From NCBI GenBank assembly GCA_963715045.1, contig CAVQRC010000006.1, positions 310,001-374,000 on the forward strand: a stretch of 64,000 nucleotides of DNA, in the 5' to 3' direction. The notes under the pieces are model-generated. The model saw nothing but the letters and a program-made list of their open reading frames with translations. It was not told where the DNA came from and searched no databases. Below are positions 24,518 to 34,881 of this stretch, piece by piece (within the stretch, counting starts at the first letter, position 1; each line of letters begins with the position of its first letter). A program made the translations under genes and the position numbers. The stretch comes from CAVQRC01 sp963715045. GTDB lineage: Bacteria; Planctomycetota; Planctomycetia; Pirellulales; Lacipirellulaceae.

Positions 24518-26911
24518 GTGAATCTTTCGGCCGCTATCGAAGAATTGACTCCGCCGCAGCAAGAAGCGGTGCGGCACGTGCAGGGACCCCTGCTGGTGCT
24601 GGCTGGTCCCGGAAGTGGCAAGACCCGAGTGATCACGCATCGGGTGGCCCACCTGCTCGGCGAGGGCATCCCGGCCCGGGAAATCCTCGCTTTGACGTTC
24701 ACCAACAAAGCCGCCGACGAGATGCACAATCGGATCGCCGAATTGACCGGCGGCGAGCACGTGTGGGTGAGTACGTTTCACAAGTTCGGGGCCCGACTGC
24801 TCAGGGAATACGCCGCCTGCGTCGGGTTGCAGTCGAACTTCACGATCTACGATCAACGCGACAGTGTGCAGGCCTTGAAACAGGTCATCGAGTCGATCGG
24901 CGTCAAGACGATGCACTACACGCCCCAGCGAATCGCCCAGGCGATCAGTTCGGCCAAGAACAAACTGGTGACGCCCGAAGAGTACCGGCCGCTGACGGGG
25001 CGGCCGATCACCGAACTGGTGGCCCAGATCTACCCCGCCTATCAACAACGGATGCTGGCTTCCAGTGCGGTCGACTTCGACGACCTCCTGATGCACGTGG
25101 CCGTGATGCTGTTTCGCAATCCAGAGTTGCGGACGACGCTCGACGCCCGGTTCCGATACGTGCTCGTGGACGAGTATCAGGACACCAATCGGGCCCAATA
25201 CGTGATGCTGCGGGGACTCAACGCGGATCATCCGAACCTGGCCGTGACGGGAGACCCCGACCAGTCGATCTATGGCTGGCGGGGGGCAAACATCGGCAAC
25301 ATCCTGGAGTTCGAAACCGATTTCCCCCAGACCCGTGTAGTCCGCTTGGAGCAGAACTTCCGCAGCACCAAGCGCATTCTCGAGGTGGCCGATCAGTTGA
25401 TTCGCCACAACGTGCAGCGGAAGCAGAAGGCGCTCTTTACCGAGAACGAGACCGGCGCCCAGGTGCGGCTGGTAACCTATCCCACCGGCCTCGACGAGGC
25501 CCAGCAGATCGCCGCCCGGATCCAGGCCGCGATCCGGTCCGGGAGCCGACGGCCGCGGGACTTCGCGATTTTCTTTCGGGTCAATGCCCTTTCGCGAAAC
25601 CTCGAAGCGGCGTTGCGAGAGCAGGGCGTCCCCTACCAGCTGGTTCGGGCCCAGGAGTTTTTTGAGCGGAAGGAAATCAAGGATGTCCTGGCGTATTGCC
25701 AGTTGCTCAACAATCCTCGCGATGACGTGGCTTTGTTGCGAACGATCAACACACCGCCGCGAGGGATCGGAAAGAAGACCATCGAGCGGCTGGCCGCAGA
25801 CGCCTACGTCCGGGGGATCCCGCTGCTCGAAGCGGCCCGCCAGGCCGGCATGGTTGAGGGCCTCAGCAAACGGGCCGCGATCCTCGTGGCCAAATTCGTG
25901 AAGATCGTCGATCGCCTTGGCGAATTCGCCGATGGCCACGTCGAAGAGATCATCGGCCGCATTCTCGAGGAAACGGGATATCGCGAGTACCTTCGCGAAG
26001 CCGACGAGGAAGATGGACGCGACCGCCTGGCCAATACGGAGGAACTGCTGACCGACGCGCGGGTGTTCGACGAAGAGTATCCCGAAGGCGGCGGACTGGA
26101 GGACTACCTCGAACGTCTGTGGCTCGTGGGCGACGTCGACGAGTGGGATCGGGAGAGCGAGAAGGTTTCACTGATGACGCTCCACGCGGCGAAGGGCCTG
26201 GAGTTTCCGGTGGTCTACCTGACGGCCCTGGAGCAGGGGTTGTTGCCTCACGAGCGGTCGTGTGACAATCCGGCCCAACTCGAGGAAGAGCGGCGGCTGC
26301 TGTTCGTCGGGGTGACGCGTGCACAGGAAGAATTGCACGTCAGCAATTCCGCGCGGCGAGACTATCGCGGCGAGCGGCGGTCGACGATTCCGAGCGAGTT
26401 CCTGATGGAAATGCGAACCGCTTCGATGGAGATTCAGACGCCGCATCGGTTCGCGAGCGACTCGCTCTCGGCGGCCCAAATGGCCGGAATCTGGGATGAC
26501 GAGACAGCTGAATTGGCGGATGAAGTCGAACACGACGGATTCGCACAGGAAGGCAGTCAGGTTTGCTTCGGCAGCGAGCACCTCGACGGCGTCGATCAAG
26601 TCGCCGAGCCTGACCTGCAACCGGGCGTCGAGACGCCTCCCGCCGATCCGCAGCTGGCGAAGGCGTGTACCACGGCCGCGGCGTTGGCCGGTGAAGCGGC
26701 GGCGGCCCTGGAGAAAGCCGATGTATCGCCGGACGATTTCGTACTGGGAATGGCCGTCCTGCATCCCGACTATGGGCCGGGCAAGATCGTGGCCATGTCC
26801 GGGGCCGGCAGGTATCGGCGGGCGAAGGTGCGATTTGCGTTAACGGGAGAGCACAGCTTTGTCTTGCGCACACGGACTTGCGTCCGGCGCGTCGCAGATG
26901 ACGGCGGTTGA
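24518..26911 (+). CDS. pcrA: UvrD/PcrA-type ATP-dependent DNA helicase
   Basis: Superfamily 1A 3'-5' helicase for nucleotide excision repair and replication-fork maintenance, 797 residues from GTG 24518. Q motif LTPPQQEAV (10-18), Walker A AGPGSGKTRV (29-38), motif Ia LTFTNKAADEM, motif II VLVDEYQDTNRAQY near 217, motif III GDPDQSIYGWRGA, motif IV LEQNFRS, motif V LMTLHAAKGLEFPVV near 551 and motif VI RRLLFVGVTRAQEEL are all present. The C-terminus has a Tudor-like RNA polymerase-binding end (VLHPDYGPGKIVAMSG), as in PcrA/UvrD. The frame is open further upstream, but the family start aligns with VNLSAAIEELTPPQQ. PcrA and UvrD cannot be separated safely here. Confidence 0.92.
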   Translation: MNLSAAIEELTPPQQEAVRHVQGPLLVLAGPGSGKTRVITHRVAHLLGEGIPAREILALTFTNKAADEMHNRIAELTGGEHVWVSTFHKFGARLLREYAACVGLQSNFTIYDQRDSVQALKQVIESIGVKTMHYTPQRIAQAISSAKNKLVTPEEYRPLTGRPITELVAQIYPAYQQRMLASSAVDFDDLLMHVAVMLFRNPELRTTLDARFRYVLVDEYQDTNRAQYVMLRGLNADHPNLAVTGDPDQSIYGWRGANIGNILEFETDFPQTRVVRLEQNFRSTKRILEVADQLIRHNVQRKQKALFTENETGAQVRLVTYPTGLDEAQQIAARIQAAIRSGSRRPRDFAIFFRVNALSRNLEAALREQGVPYQLVRAQEFFERKEIKDVLAYCQLLNNPRDDVALLRTINTPPRGIGKKTIERLAADAYVRGIPLLEAARQAGMVEGLSKRAAILVAKFVKIVDRLGEFADGHVEEIIGRILEETGYREYLREADEEDGRDRLANTEELLTDARVFDEEYPEGGGLEDYLERLWLVGDVDEWDRESEKVSLMTLHAAKGLEFPVVYLTALEQGLLPHERSCDNPAQLEEERRLLFVGVTRAQEELHVSNSARRDYRGERRSTIPSEFLMEMRTASMEIQTPHRFASDSLSAAQMAGIWDDETAELADEVEHDGFAQEGSQVCFGSEHLDGVDQVAEPDLQPGVETPPADPQLAKACTTAAALAGEAAAALEKADVSPDDFVLGMAVLHPDYGPGKIVAMSGAGRYRRAKVRFALTGEHSFVLRTRTCVRRVADDGG

Positions 26912-27136
26912 CCGCACGTTGACGACCGTCTCGGTAGTCATTCGGGAAGTGAGCACCGCAGTTGGCTGACGGTCGGGGCAGGTCGCGGTGCCGTAGGCGG
27001 CCGCCGATTCGCTCGCGGATAATGCCATCGCACACGCTCACGTAAGGAAGTACTCAGTCGACCTACCGGCAGGCCAGTTCCCATGGCTTGCCGGTCCCTG
27101 TTGTTCACGCCCTGCCTGTCACGTCCTGGTTTGGAA

Positions 27137-30100
27137 ATGCCGGTCGTCCCGCCCACCACTTCCCCTGTTACGCTCCGCGACGTCGCCCGGGGGCTGGCTA
27201 CGCGGCACGCCGGTTTCGAGGCCGTCGTGGCGAGTCTGCGGGACGGACACAGCGGTACGCTGGGAGGAGTCTGGGGAGCGGCGCGGGCGGTGGTGGCCGC
27301 CGGGTTGCGGGCCGCTGCACCGGCGAATCTGATCGTCGTCTGCCCCCATCCTTCCGACGTCGACGACTTCGTCGACAATTACGCGATTTTCGCCGCCGAC
27401 GAAGTCGCCATCCTTCCTGCCTGGGACAACGAGCCGGGCGAGCGGGTCCTGCACGACGAGATCTACGGCGATCGGCTCGGACTCCTGAAGCGACTTGCCA
27501 GCGGGAATGGCCCGCCGGTCATCGCCACGAGTATTCGCAGCCTGTTGCAGCCGGTGCCCTCGGCCGCCCAGCTCGCTGCCGCCACACGGCGTCTGGCAGT
27601 GGGAGACACGATCGACGAAGAGGAATTCGCGACGTGGCTCGTCGAGTGTGGCTTTCACGCCACCACGGCGGTCGAGCTCCCGGGTGAAATCGCCCGCCGC
27701 GGCGGCATCCTCGACGTCTTCGCACCCGACTGGCGGCAGCCCGTGCGGATCGAACTGTTCGGAGACGAAATCGAATCGATTCGTCGCTTCAGCATCGAAA
27801 CCCAACGCAGCCAGGATCTGCTGGATGAGGTCGAAGTGACCGGTATTCAGCCCACCATCGACGATCGCGAACACTTCCCGCGGTACCTCCCGGAGAACGC
27901 CTGGTTCATCCTCGTCGAACCGCACGAACTCGAACAGGAAGGGCACCACTATCTGCAGCGGCTCGAGCGACCGCAGGATTTTCATGCCGTCAATCAGGTC
28001 ATCGCCGAGATGCTCCGCTTCCCTTCGGTGACCGCCGCCGGGATTCCCGCCGGATCGTTGGAAACGACCTGCCACCTGCAGCTCGAATCCGTCGAACGAT
28101 TCAGCGGTGATATCGCCCGCGTCCGCAAAGAACTCGACGACGTCGCGGCCGATCAACAGGTGTTCGTCGTCTGCCCGACCGCCGCTGAGATCCATCGACT
28201 CTCCGAACTCTTTGCAGAAACGCTCGTTGCCCGGCAAGGACATCTCGGGTTTGTCGAGGGTCGACTCCACGGTGGCTTCCGATTGATTCCCGAAGGGATC
28301 ACGATCGTCGGGGGCAACGAACTGTTTGCCCGCGAAGAGCAGGGGCGGACGACGCGCCGCCGGCTGGGGCGGGCGATCGACAGCTTCCTCCAACTACGCC
28401 AGGGCGATCTGGTCGTGCACCTGTCCCACGGCATCGGTCGGTACCGGGGGCTTTCGGTCCTCGACAAGGATGGGGTCGTCGAAGAGTTTCTCGAACTCGA
28501 ATATCACGGTGGCACGAGGATCTACGTGCCCGCGAGCAAGATCGAGCTGGTCCAGAAATATGTCGGCGGACGCAAGGCCGTCCCGAAACTCGCCCGCGTC
28601 GGAGGACGAGCCTGGATCCGCCAGAAGCGGGCCGCCGAGGCCGCGGCCTCGGATCTGGCGGCCGAGATGATCGATCTCCAGGCCGCTCGGCAGAGCCGCC
28701 CCGGAATCGCGTTTCCCCCCGACACCCCCTGGCAGCACGACTTCGACGCCTCGTTCCCGTTCGAGGAAACGCCCGATCAGCTTCAGGCGATCGGGGCCAT
28801 CAAGGCCGACATGACCCGCTCGCGGCCCATGGATCGACTGTTGTGCGGCGACGTGGGCTTCGGCAAGACCGAACTGGCGATCCGGGCGGCGTTCAAGGCG
28901 ATCGACGCCGGCTACCAGGTCGCGGTCCTGGTCCCGACGACGATTCTGGCCGAACAGCACTACCGCACGTTTACTGGTCGGATGGCCGAGTTCCCCTTCG
29001 AGGTCGCCGCCCTGTCCCGGTTCTGCAGCAAGCGGCGACAGACCGAGATCATCAAGAGCCTGGCGGCCGGCAAGATCGACGTCGTGGTCGGCACGCATCG
29101 CCTCGCGCAACGAGACGTCCAATTCGCCAACCTGGGGCTGATCATCATCGACGAAGAACAGCGGTTCGGGGTCGCGGTCAAGGAGCGGCTCAAGGCGATT
29201 CGGGCGACGGTGGACGTGTTGACGATGAGCGCGACGCCGATTCCGCGAACCCTGCACATGTCGTTGCTCGGAATCCGCGACATCTCCAACCTGGAAACTC
29301 CGCCCGAAGATCGCCTGGCCGTCGAGACGCGGGTCTGCCGATTCGATGAAGACTTGATTCGGCATGCGATTCTCAGGGAGCTCAATCGGGAGGGCCAGAT
29401 TTTCTTCGTGCACAATCGGGTCCACGACATCGACCAGCTCGCCGCGCGCCTGCAGCGGATCGTTCCCGAGGCGCGGATCGACGTCGGGCACGGACAGATG
29501 GCGGAGGGACAACTCGAGGAGGTGATGCTGCGATTCATCGACCGTCAGACCGATGTTCTGCTGGCAACGACGATCATCGAGAGCGGCCTCGACATTCCCA
29601 ATGCGAACACGATCTTCATCGATGGGGCCGATCGGTATGGGCTCGCCGATCTGCACCAGCTTCGCGGCCGTGTGGGGCGATACAAACATCGAGCGTATTG
29701 CTATCTGCTGATCGATGAGAACCGGCAGCTCACTCCCGAGGCGGCGCGGCGGCTGCGGGCGATCGAGGAATTCAGTCAGATGGGAGCCGGTTTCGCGATC
29801 GCGATGCGGGATCTCGAGTTGCGCGGGGCGGGGAACCTGATCGGCAGCGAGCAAAGCGGGCACCTGGCGGCGGTGGGATACGAACTCTATTGCGCGCTGC
29901 TGGAAACCAGCGTGCGGCAGCAGCGGAAACTTCCTCCCAAAGAGGTGGTCGACGTTTCGGTCGATCTCCCGGGTACCGCCTACCTGCCCTCCAGCTACGT
30001 GCCGGACATGCGGCTGAAGATCGATCTCTACCGGCGGATCGCCCGAATCAATCAACTTGACGCAGTCGCCGAAATGCAGGTCGAACTGAAGGATCGCTTC

Positions 30101-30364
30101 GGCCCGCTCCCGGGCGTGGTGCGGCAGCTGCTCGATCTGGCCGAACTTCGTGTGCTCGCCCACGCCAGGCAGATCGCGAGCATCGATCTGGAGGACAAGT
30201 ATGTGGTGTTTCGCTTCAGCGCTCCGCGCAGCTGCCGGGAGCTGGCCACCGAGCGGGGACGCCAGATGCGGCTCGTCGATCCGCAAACCATCTACCTGCC
30301 CATCGATCCCGGGGTGATTTCCCGGGGCGAGTTGCTGAAAACCCTCAAACCGCTGTTGCAGTAG
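27137..30364 (+). CDS. mfd: Transcription-repair coupling factor
   Basis: Removes stalled RNA polymerase at lesions and recruits UvrA. The 1075-residue protein has the UvrB-homology N-terminal domains (LPAWDNEPGERVLHDEIYGD, GGILDVFAPDW), the RNA polymerase-interaction CarD-like domain (GDLVVHLSHGIGRYRGL), then the RecG-like translocase: Walker A CGDVGFGKTE near residue 570, DEEQRFG near 671, SATPIPRTLHMSL, and the TRG segment with QLRGRVGRYKHRAYCYLL. The C-terminal domain D7 follows. ATG 27137 is preferred since the protein resembles Mfd from there; ATG 27083 is an alternative. The frame is intact across 3.2 kb, in contrast to several neighbours. Confidence 0.95.
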   Translation: MPVVPPTTSPVTLRDVARGLATRHAGFEAVVASLRDGHSGTLGGVWGAARAVVAAGLRAAAPANLIVVCPHPSDVDDFVDNYAIFAADEVAILPAWDNEPGERVLHDEIYGDRLGLLKRLASGNGPPVIATSIRSLLQPVPSAAQLAAATRRLAVGDTIDEEEFATWLVECGFHATTAVELPGEIARRGGILDVFAPDWRQPVRIELFGDEIESIRRFSIETQRSQDLLDEVEVTGIQPTIDDREHFPRYLPENAWFILVEPHELEQEGHHYLQRLERPQDFHAVNQVIAEMLRFPSVTAAGIPAGSLETTCHLQLESVERFSGDIARVRKELDDVAADQQVFVVCPTAAEIHRLSELFAETLVARQGHLGFVEGRLHGGFRLIPEGITIVGGNELFAREEQGRTTRRRLGRAIDSFLQLRQGDLVVHLSHGIGRYRGLSVLDKDGVVEEFLELEYHGGTRIYVPASKIELVQKYVGGRKAVPKLARVGGRAWIRQKRAAEAAASDLAAEMIDLQAARQSRPGIAFPPDTPWQHDFDASFPFEETPDQLQAIGAIKADMTRSRPMDRLLCGDVGFGKTELAIRAAFKAIDAGYQVAVLVPTTILAEQHYRTFTGRMAEFPFEVAALSRFCSKRRQTEIIKSLAAGKIDVVVGTHRLAQRDVQFANLGLIIIDEEQRFGVAVKERLKAIRATVDVLTMSATPIPRTLHMSLLGIRDISNLETPPEDRLAVETRVCRFDEDLIRHAILRELNREGQIFFVHNRVHDIDQLAARLQRIVPEARIDVGHGQMAEGQLEEVMLRFIDRQTDVLLATTIIESGLDIPNANTIFIDGADRYGLADLHQLRGRVGRYKHRAYCYLLIDENRQLTPEAARRLRAIEEFSQMGAGFAIAMRDLELRGAGNLIGSEQSGHLAAVGYELYCALLETSVRQQRKLPPKEVVDVSVDLPGTAYLPSSYVPDMRLKIDLYRRIARINQLDAVAEMQVELKDRFGPLPGVVRQLLDLAELRVLAHARQIASIDLEDKYVVFRFSAPRSCRELATERGRQMRLVDPQTIYLPIDPGVISRGELLKTLKPLLQ

Positions 30365-30452
30365 ACTTCGCGACCTGTCTACAATCCGCCGCTTTTCTTG
30401 CAGACTCGTTCGCGGAAACACACCAGGAGCCGGTTGCGAAGGATCGTACTCG

Positions 30453-31731
30453 GTGCTCATGTTGCCCATTCGCCGCTTCCTCAGCACGCTGTGGTTGATC
30501 GCCGCCGGAGGTTTCGCGTTCGCGTACCCCGCCGCGGCCCAAGGTCCCCCCGTGTTCACGCCGCCCCCGCTCCCCGAGGCGACCCCCGGCCTTCTCCCCG
30601 CAGCCGTTGCGCCGGAACCCGCCCCCGCCAACTCTGAGACATCGAATTACCCGCAGACGAATTACCCGCAGACGACATCGCCCGACACGCCGCTGCGGAC
30701 CGCCATGGCATCCACCCGCGGCAACGCTCAGCCCGTCGCCGGCGGACGGATCATCGCCCTCATCAATGGCGAAGTCGTCCTCGAGGGCGACTTGATGTGG
30801 CAAGCCAACCAGCTGATCCAGGCCAACGCGGCCAGTATTCCGCCCGAACAGGTCGACAAGATCAGACAGGATCTGATCCGCTACCGCCTCCTGCCCGGAA
30901 TCGTCGATACCAAGCTGCTCTACTCCGAGTTGCGCAAGATCGTGCCTCCCGATCGTCTTAAGGAGATCCGCAAGAAGTTCGTCCAAAACTTCGAACAGAA
31001 GGTCTTGCCGGGACTCATCGAGCAATACGAGGTCGAAACGCGAAGCCAGCTCGATGCCCTGCTGCGGAAGCAAGAGTCGTCTCTTACTCAGCAGCAGACC
31101 GCATTCATCGAGCAGGAGCTCGCCAAGACGTGGTTGCAGCAGCAAATCAATTACGAACCAGAAATCTCACTCAACGCGATCCGCGCAGACTACCGAGGAA
31201 CGACTCGCGGAGTACGAGTTTGCCGCACAGGCGCGGTGGGAAGAGCTGGTGGCTCGTTTCGATCGCTTTGGCGGAGATTCCGACGCGGCATACCGTGAAA
31301 TCGCGGAAATGGGTAACGAGGTCTACTACCACGAGCGGGGGGAGGGTGGCCGCGCCTGGGCCGAAGTCGCCCGCAGTCGGTCGCACGGATTCACCGCGAG
31401 CGAGGGTGGCCAGCACGATTGGACGACCAAGGGCAGCCTGGCGTTCGACGAAATCGACGCGGCGTTGTTTGCCTTGCCGGTTGGTTCGCGGAGCGAGATC
31501 ATTCGCACTCGCATCGGTTGGCACATCTTACGCGTCGTGGAACGCAAGGAAGCGGGGCGGACCCGCTTCGAGGACGCCCAGGCGGACATCCGTGAGAAAC
31601 TCCGCAGGCGGAATATTCAGCAGCAGATCGTGGACTATCTCGAGCAGCTGCGTGCGGATAAGAAGATCTGGTCGGTCTATTCGGGCGAAACCACAATCGC
31701 CGCCTATGAAGATGGCTTGCGTCTCAAGTAA
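30453..31731 (+). CDS. Periplasmic parvulin-type peptidyl-prolyl isomerase (SurA-like), one frameshift
   Basis: An exported chaperone/isomerase of about 425 residues. GTG 30453 (a GAAGGAT site nine bases upstream) starts a signal peptide MLMLPIRRFLSTLWLIAAGG ending PAAAQG. A Pro-rich linker is followed by a SurA N-domain (IIALINGEVVLEGDLMWQAN). The frame shifts by +1 near 31180, after EISLNAIRADY, into AQTTEERLAEYEFAAQARWE. The parvulin domain follows: GGQHDWTTKGSLAFDEID, ALFALPVGSRSEIIRTRIGW, HILRVVERKEAG. The repaired architecture is that of SurA/PrsA, assisting folding of outer-membrane or secreted proteins. One inserted base is the likely cause of the break. Confidence 0.8.
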
Positions 31732-32045
31732 CGCTGCCGCCGCGGAGTGAACGTCGCTGCGGCTGTCTTCCATCGGCCCGTGTCGGCGGTGGTAATCTGG
31801 GCAATCCGTGTCCGCTGCCCGGCCCCTGGTTGGGTGACAGAATCGGGGCGATTGTCGAACTGCTTCCGGGTGGATACACTCGGACCGACATCTCGGTACG
31901 CTCGGGGGCGTACGCAGAACACGCCGTGGTACGACAGGTGTGGAGGCGTCATCGATCCTCCGCGATACCAACGATGTGTTTGGCGGGTCGGTATGTGGTC
32001 ACGCCACATTTCAACCACAGTTCAAGTTTTGGGGATGATCGCGGT
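31732..32045. other. Intergenic region upstream of citrate synthase
   Basis: 314 bases between the PPIase gene and gltA. The gltA frame is open through most of it but encodes no conserved sequence. I see no clear promoter, repeat or hairpin. Confidence 0.45.
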
Positions 32046-33332
32046 ATGGCTGAATCCGCCCGAATCACGATTGGCGAACAAGATCTCGAATTGCCAGTGG
32101 TCGTTGGCACGGAAGAGGAGCGGGGAGTCGACATCAGTCGCCTTCGCGCCGCGACCGGTGTCGTCACGTTGGACGAGGGCTACGTCAATACGGGCTCCAC
32201 CCGCAGCGCGATTACCTATCTGGACGGAGAGCTGGGAATCCTGCGGTATCGGGGCTATCCGATCGAGACGCTCGCCGCACACTGCGATTTCGTCGAGGTC
32301 TGTTACCTGCTGATCCATGGCGAACTCCCGACCACCGATCAGCTGGACGCGTTCCGCATGGCCCTCCGCCGCCACACCCTGCTCCATGAGGATATGCGGC
32401 TGTTCTATGACGGGTTTCCGCGCGATGCCCATCCGATGGCCATTCTCAGTTCGGTCGTCGGTGCCCTCTCGACGTTCTATCAGGACTCGCTGAATGTCGA
32501 CGACGAGGGACAGATCGACGTGTCGATCATTCGGCTGTTGGCCAAGCTGCCCACGATTGCCGCCTATGCCTACAAGAAATCGGTCGGACAGCCATTTATC
32601 TATCCGCACAACGACCTCACGTACTGTGAAAACTTTCTCCGGATGATGTTCGCCGTGCCGAGCGAACCGTACCAGGCGGATCCCGACTTCATCCAGGCGC
32701 TGAACCTGCTGCTGATCTGCCATGCCGATCACGAGCAGAATTGCAGTACCTCGACGGTGCGGATGGTCGGTTCGTCGGATGCCAACCTGTTTGCGTCGAT
32801 CGCGGCGGGGATCTGTGCCCTGTGGGGACCCCTGCATGGAGGCGCGAACGAAGCCGTGGTGACCATGCTGGAACGGATCCGCGAAGACGGCGGGAATGTT
32901 AAGAAGTACGTCAACATGGCCAAGGACAAAGACTCTAAGTTTCGCCTGATGGGCTTCGGACATCGGGTCTACAAGAACTTCGATCCACGGGCCAAGATTA
33001 TCAAGGCCAGCTCTGACAAGCTGCTGTCCAAGCAGGACATCTCCGATCCGCTGTTCGACATCGCCCAGCAACTGGCCGCAGTCGCCCTCGAGGACGATTA
33101 TTTCGTGGAGCGGAAGCTTTATCCAAACGTCGACTTCTACTCGGGTGTGATCTACCGGGCGATCGGTATCCCGGTGCAGATGTTCACGGTGTTGTTCGCG
33201 ATCGGAAGACTCCCCGGCTGGATCGCGCACTGGAAGGAAATGCACACCAGCGAAAACAAGCGGATCTGCCGCCCGCGTCAAATCTATACCGGCCCGGCGA
33301 ACCGAGAGTTCAAGCCGATCGAGCAGCGGTGA
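32046..33332 (+). CDS. gltA: Citrate synthase
   Basis: Condenses oxaloacetate and acetyl-CoA at the entry of the TCA cycle. The 428-residue product has the type II length and N-terminal domain (YVNTGSTRSAITYLDGELGI, LRYRGYPIETLAAHCDF). Catalytic residues are visible: His in LWGPLHGGANEAV (near 264), His in GFGHRVYKNFDPRA (near 303) and Asp in YPNVDFYSG (near 360). ATG 32046 is chosen because the conserved protein begins there. It lies near, but not in an operon with, sucCD. Confidence 0.95.
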   Translation: MAESARITIGEQDLELPVVVGTEEERGVDISRLRAATGVVTLDEGYVNTGSTRSAITYLDGELGILRYRGYPIETLAAHCDFVEVCYLLIHGELPTTDQLDAFRMALRRHTLLHEDMRLFYDGFPRDAHPMAILSSVVGALSTFYQDSLNVDDEGQIDVSIIRLLAKLPTIAAYAYKKSVGQPFIYPHNDLTYCENFLRMMFAVPSEPYQADPDFIQALNLLLICHADHEQNCSTSTVRMVGSSDANLFASIAAGICALWGPLHGGANEAVVTMLERIREDGGNVKKYVNMAKDKDSKFRLMGFGHRVYKNFDPRAKIIKASSDKLLSKQDISDPLFDIAQQLAAVALEDDYFVERKLYPNVDFYSGVIYRAIGIPVQMFTVLFAIGRLPGWIAHWKEMHTSENKRICRPRQIYTGPANREFKPIEQR

Positions 33333-33709
33333 GCAGCTGATCCCCGGGGTATTCCCTCGGAGCCCCCGGCTTTGCCGGGCGACGCGTGGGAATCACCGAC
33401 CACGCGCGGCGGACGGGATCTCCCTCCGGCACCCTTCCGCACCGCCCGTTCGGCACGACGCGTCGGAATTCCGCCCGCGTGCAGAGGTCGCCGTGGCGGT
33501 GAAGGTTCCGTCCTGCATTCGTACCGTGGCGGCCGTGTCCGCTGCCGAGCTGTCCCCCGGCAAAGCCGGAGGCTCCGCATCGCCCTGCGGGAATCCACCG
33601 AGAATCCAGGCCCGCAGATTTAAGCTACGCCAGCAACCCGTGTTTCGCCGATACCCTCTCTAGTCGCTGCATTCCGGCCCTCGGTATGCGCCCCGCGTCA
33701 GAGAGATCC
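33333..33709. other. Intergenic region with inverted CCGGCTTTGCCGG palindromes
   Basis: Between gltA and the WD40 gene two related palindromes occur in inverted orientation: GGAGCCCCCGGCTTTGCCGG at about 33358-33377 and its relative CCCCCGGCAAAGCCGGAGGC at about 33551-33570. Each can fold as a small hairpin and the two can pair with each other over about 20 bases. The first follows the gltA stop by about 25 bases and might terminate it, but lacks a T run. Confidence 0.6.
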
Positions 33710-34762
33710 GTGAAACACGTCATGCCACTCCGCTGTGCCCTGCTGATGCTAGTCACCTGGGGGAACTTTCCCACGGCGATGGCGGCGGAACTGAATCTCC
33801 TGCCATCGCTGGCGATTCTGCCCTGTGGCGACGAGCCGGATGGCGTGCCTGCGGTCGTCACCGGCGTGGCATTCGCACCAGACAACGCGACCGTTGCCGC
33901 CGCCTGTGACGATCATCGAGTCCGCGTGTGGGACGTCGCGACCGGCCGACTGAAGTTCTGCTGCGACGGCCATCGAGACTGGATTCGCGCGATCGCCTGG
34001 TCGCCGTCGGGAGAGTATCTGGTTACTGCCGGAAACGACCGGATTGCCATGGTGTGGGACGCCGCTAGCGGGGCCCGTATCGCTGCCACCGAGCCTGAGC
34101 CGGGTGGCATGTCCGCGATCGCGATCGATCCTGCCGGGGAGAAGTTCACGACGGTCGGCTTTCAAAGCCAATTGCACGTCTACGAGCTGCCGACGGCGGC
34201 ACTGATCACGCGGCTCGATTGTCCGTGTCGCGACCTGCGTGCCGTGGCGACTGCTCCGAGCGGCGGAATGCTTGCGGTGGCCGGCCGCAACGGCGTCGTG
34301 CGGCTCTGGAATGTCGGTTCTGGCGAGTTTCGTGATCTGCAGACCGGCCCGCGAAAAATCCTGTGCCTGGCCTTCTCACCGGAGGGTGGGTTGCTGGCAG
34401 CCGCGGGAGAGGGGCGGCAAGTTCACTTGTTTCAGACAACCGACGGAGAGCGGCTGTCCACGCTCACGTCTCCACCCTGTGCGACCAGGTGCCTGCTGTT
34501 CGCTGATGCTTCCACGCTGTTGACGGGCAGCACCGACAACGTGATCCGTCTGTGGGACGTCCGCCGAGGTCTGGTTCAATTCGAACTTCATGGTCATACG
34601 GGCACGATCAGCTCGCTGGCGGCAACCACGGACGGCCAACGGCTTGCGAGTGGCAGTTTTGATACCACCGTTCGGCTCTGGGACCTTGCCGCTGCGGCGC
34701 GACATCGAGCCGCCAGGCGGTCGGTGACCGATCAGCCCGACATCGCCGCGAACCCACGGTAG
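33710..34762 (+). CDS. Exported WD40-repeat protein
   Basis: A 350-residue protein with a signal peptide (MKHVMPLRCALLMLVTWGNF, then PTAMAAELN) and about seven WD40-type blades, for example FAPDNATVAAACDDHRVRVW, SPSGEYLVTAGNDRIAMVWD, FADASTLLTGSTDNVIRLWD and TDGQRLASGSFDTTVRLWD. It forms one seven-bladed propeller, a protein interaction platform, in the periplasm or cell surface. GTG 33710 is preferred (GAGAGA shortly upstream, MKH n-region); ATG 33686 and ATG 33722 are alternatives. No enzyme domain. Confidence 0.82.
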   Translation: MKHVMPLRCALLMLVTWGNFPTAMAAELNLLPSLAILPCGDEPDGVPAVVTGVAFAPDNATVAAACDDHRVRVWDVATGRLKFCCDGHRDWIRAIAWSPSGEYLVTAGNDRIAMVWDAASGARIAATEPEPGGMSAIAIDPAGEKFTTVGFQSQLHVYELPTAALITRLDCPCRDLRAVATAPSGGMLAVAGRNGVVRLWNVGSGEFRDLQTGPRKILCLAFSPEGGLLAAAGEGRQVHLFQTTDGERLSTLTSPPCATRCLLFADASTLLTGSTDNVIRLWDVRRGLVQFELHGHTGTISSLAATTDGQRLASGSFDTTVRLWDLAAAARHRAARRSVTDQPDIAANPR

Positions 34763-34881
34763 CAATTTGAACACCCCGACGGGGACGCCGTCGTGACCCG
34801 GGTCGCTGCGAGACCAGCAGTCAGCCAGCGACGCACCACCAACTTCGCCGTGGCAGGCATTCGAGATTCAGGAGGAAGCTC

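Noticed and set aside
24368..25939. A 523-codon open frame antisense to the UvrD/PcrA helicase gene
   Set aside because: The helicase motifs on the plus strand are complete; no independent start or motif on the other strand.
28394..30631. A 745-codon open frame antisense to mfd
   Set aside because: High GC gives long antisense frames; the sense strand carries all Mfd motifs, and the antisense translation has no protein-like pattern.
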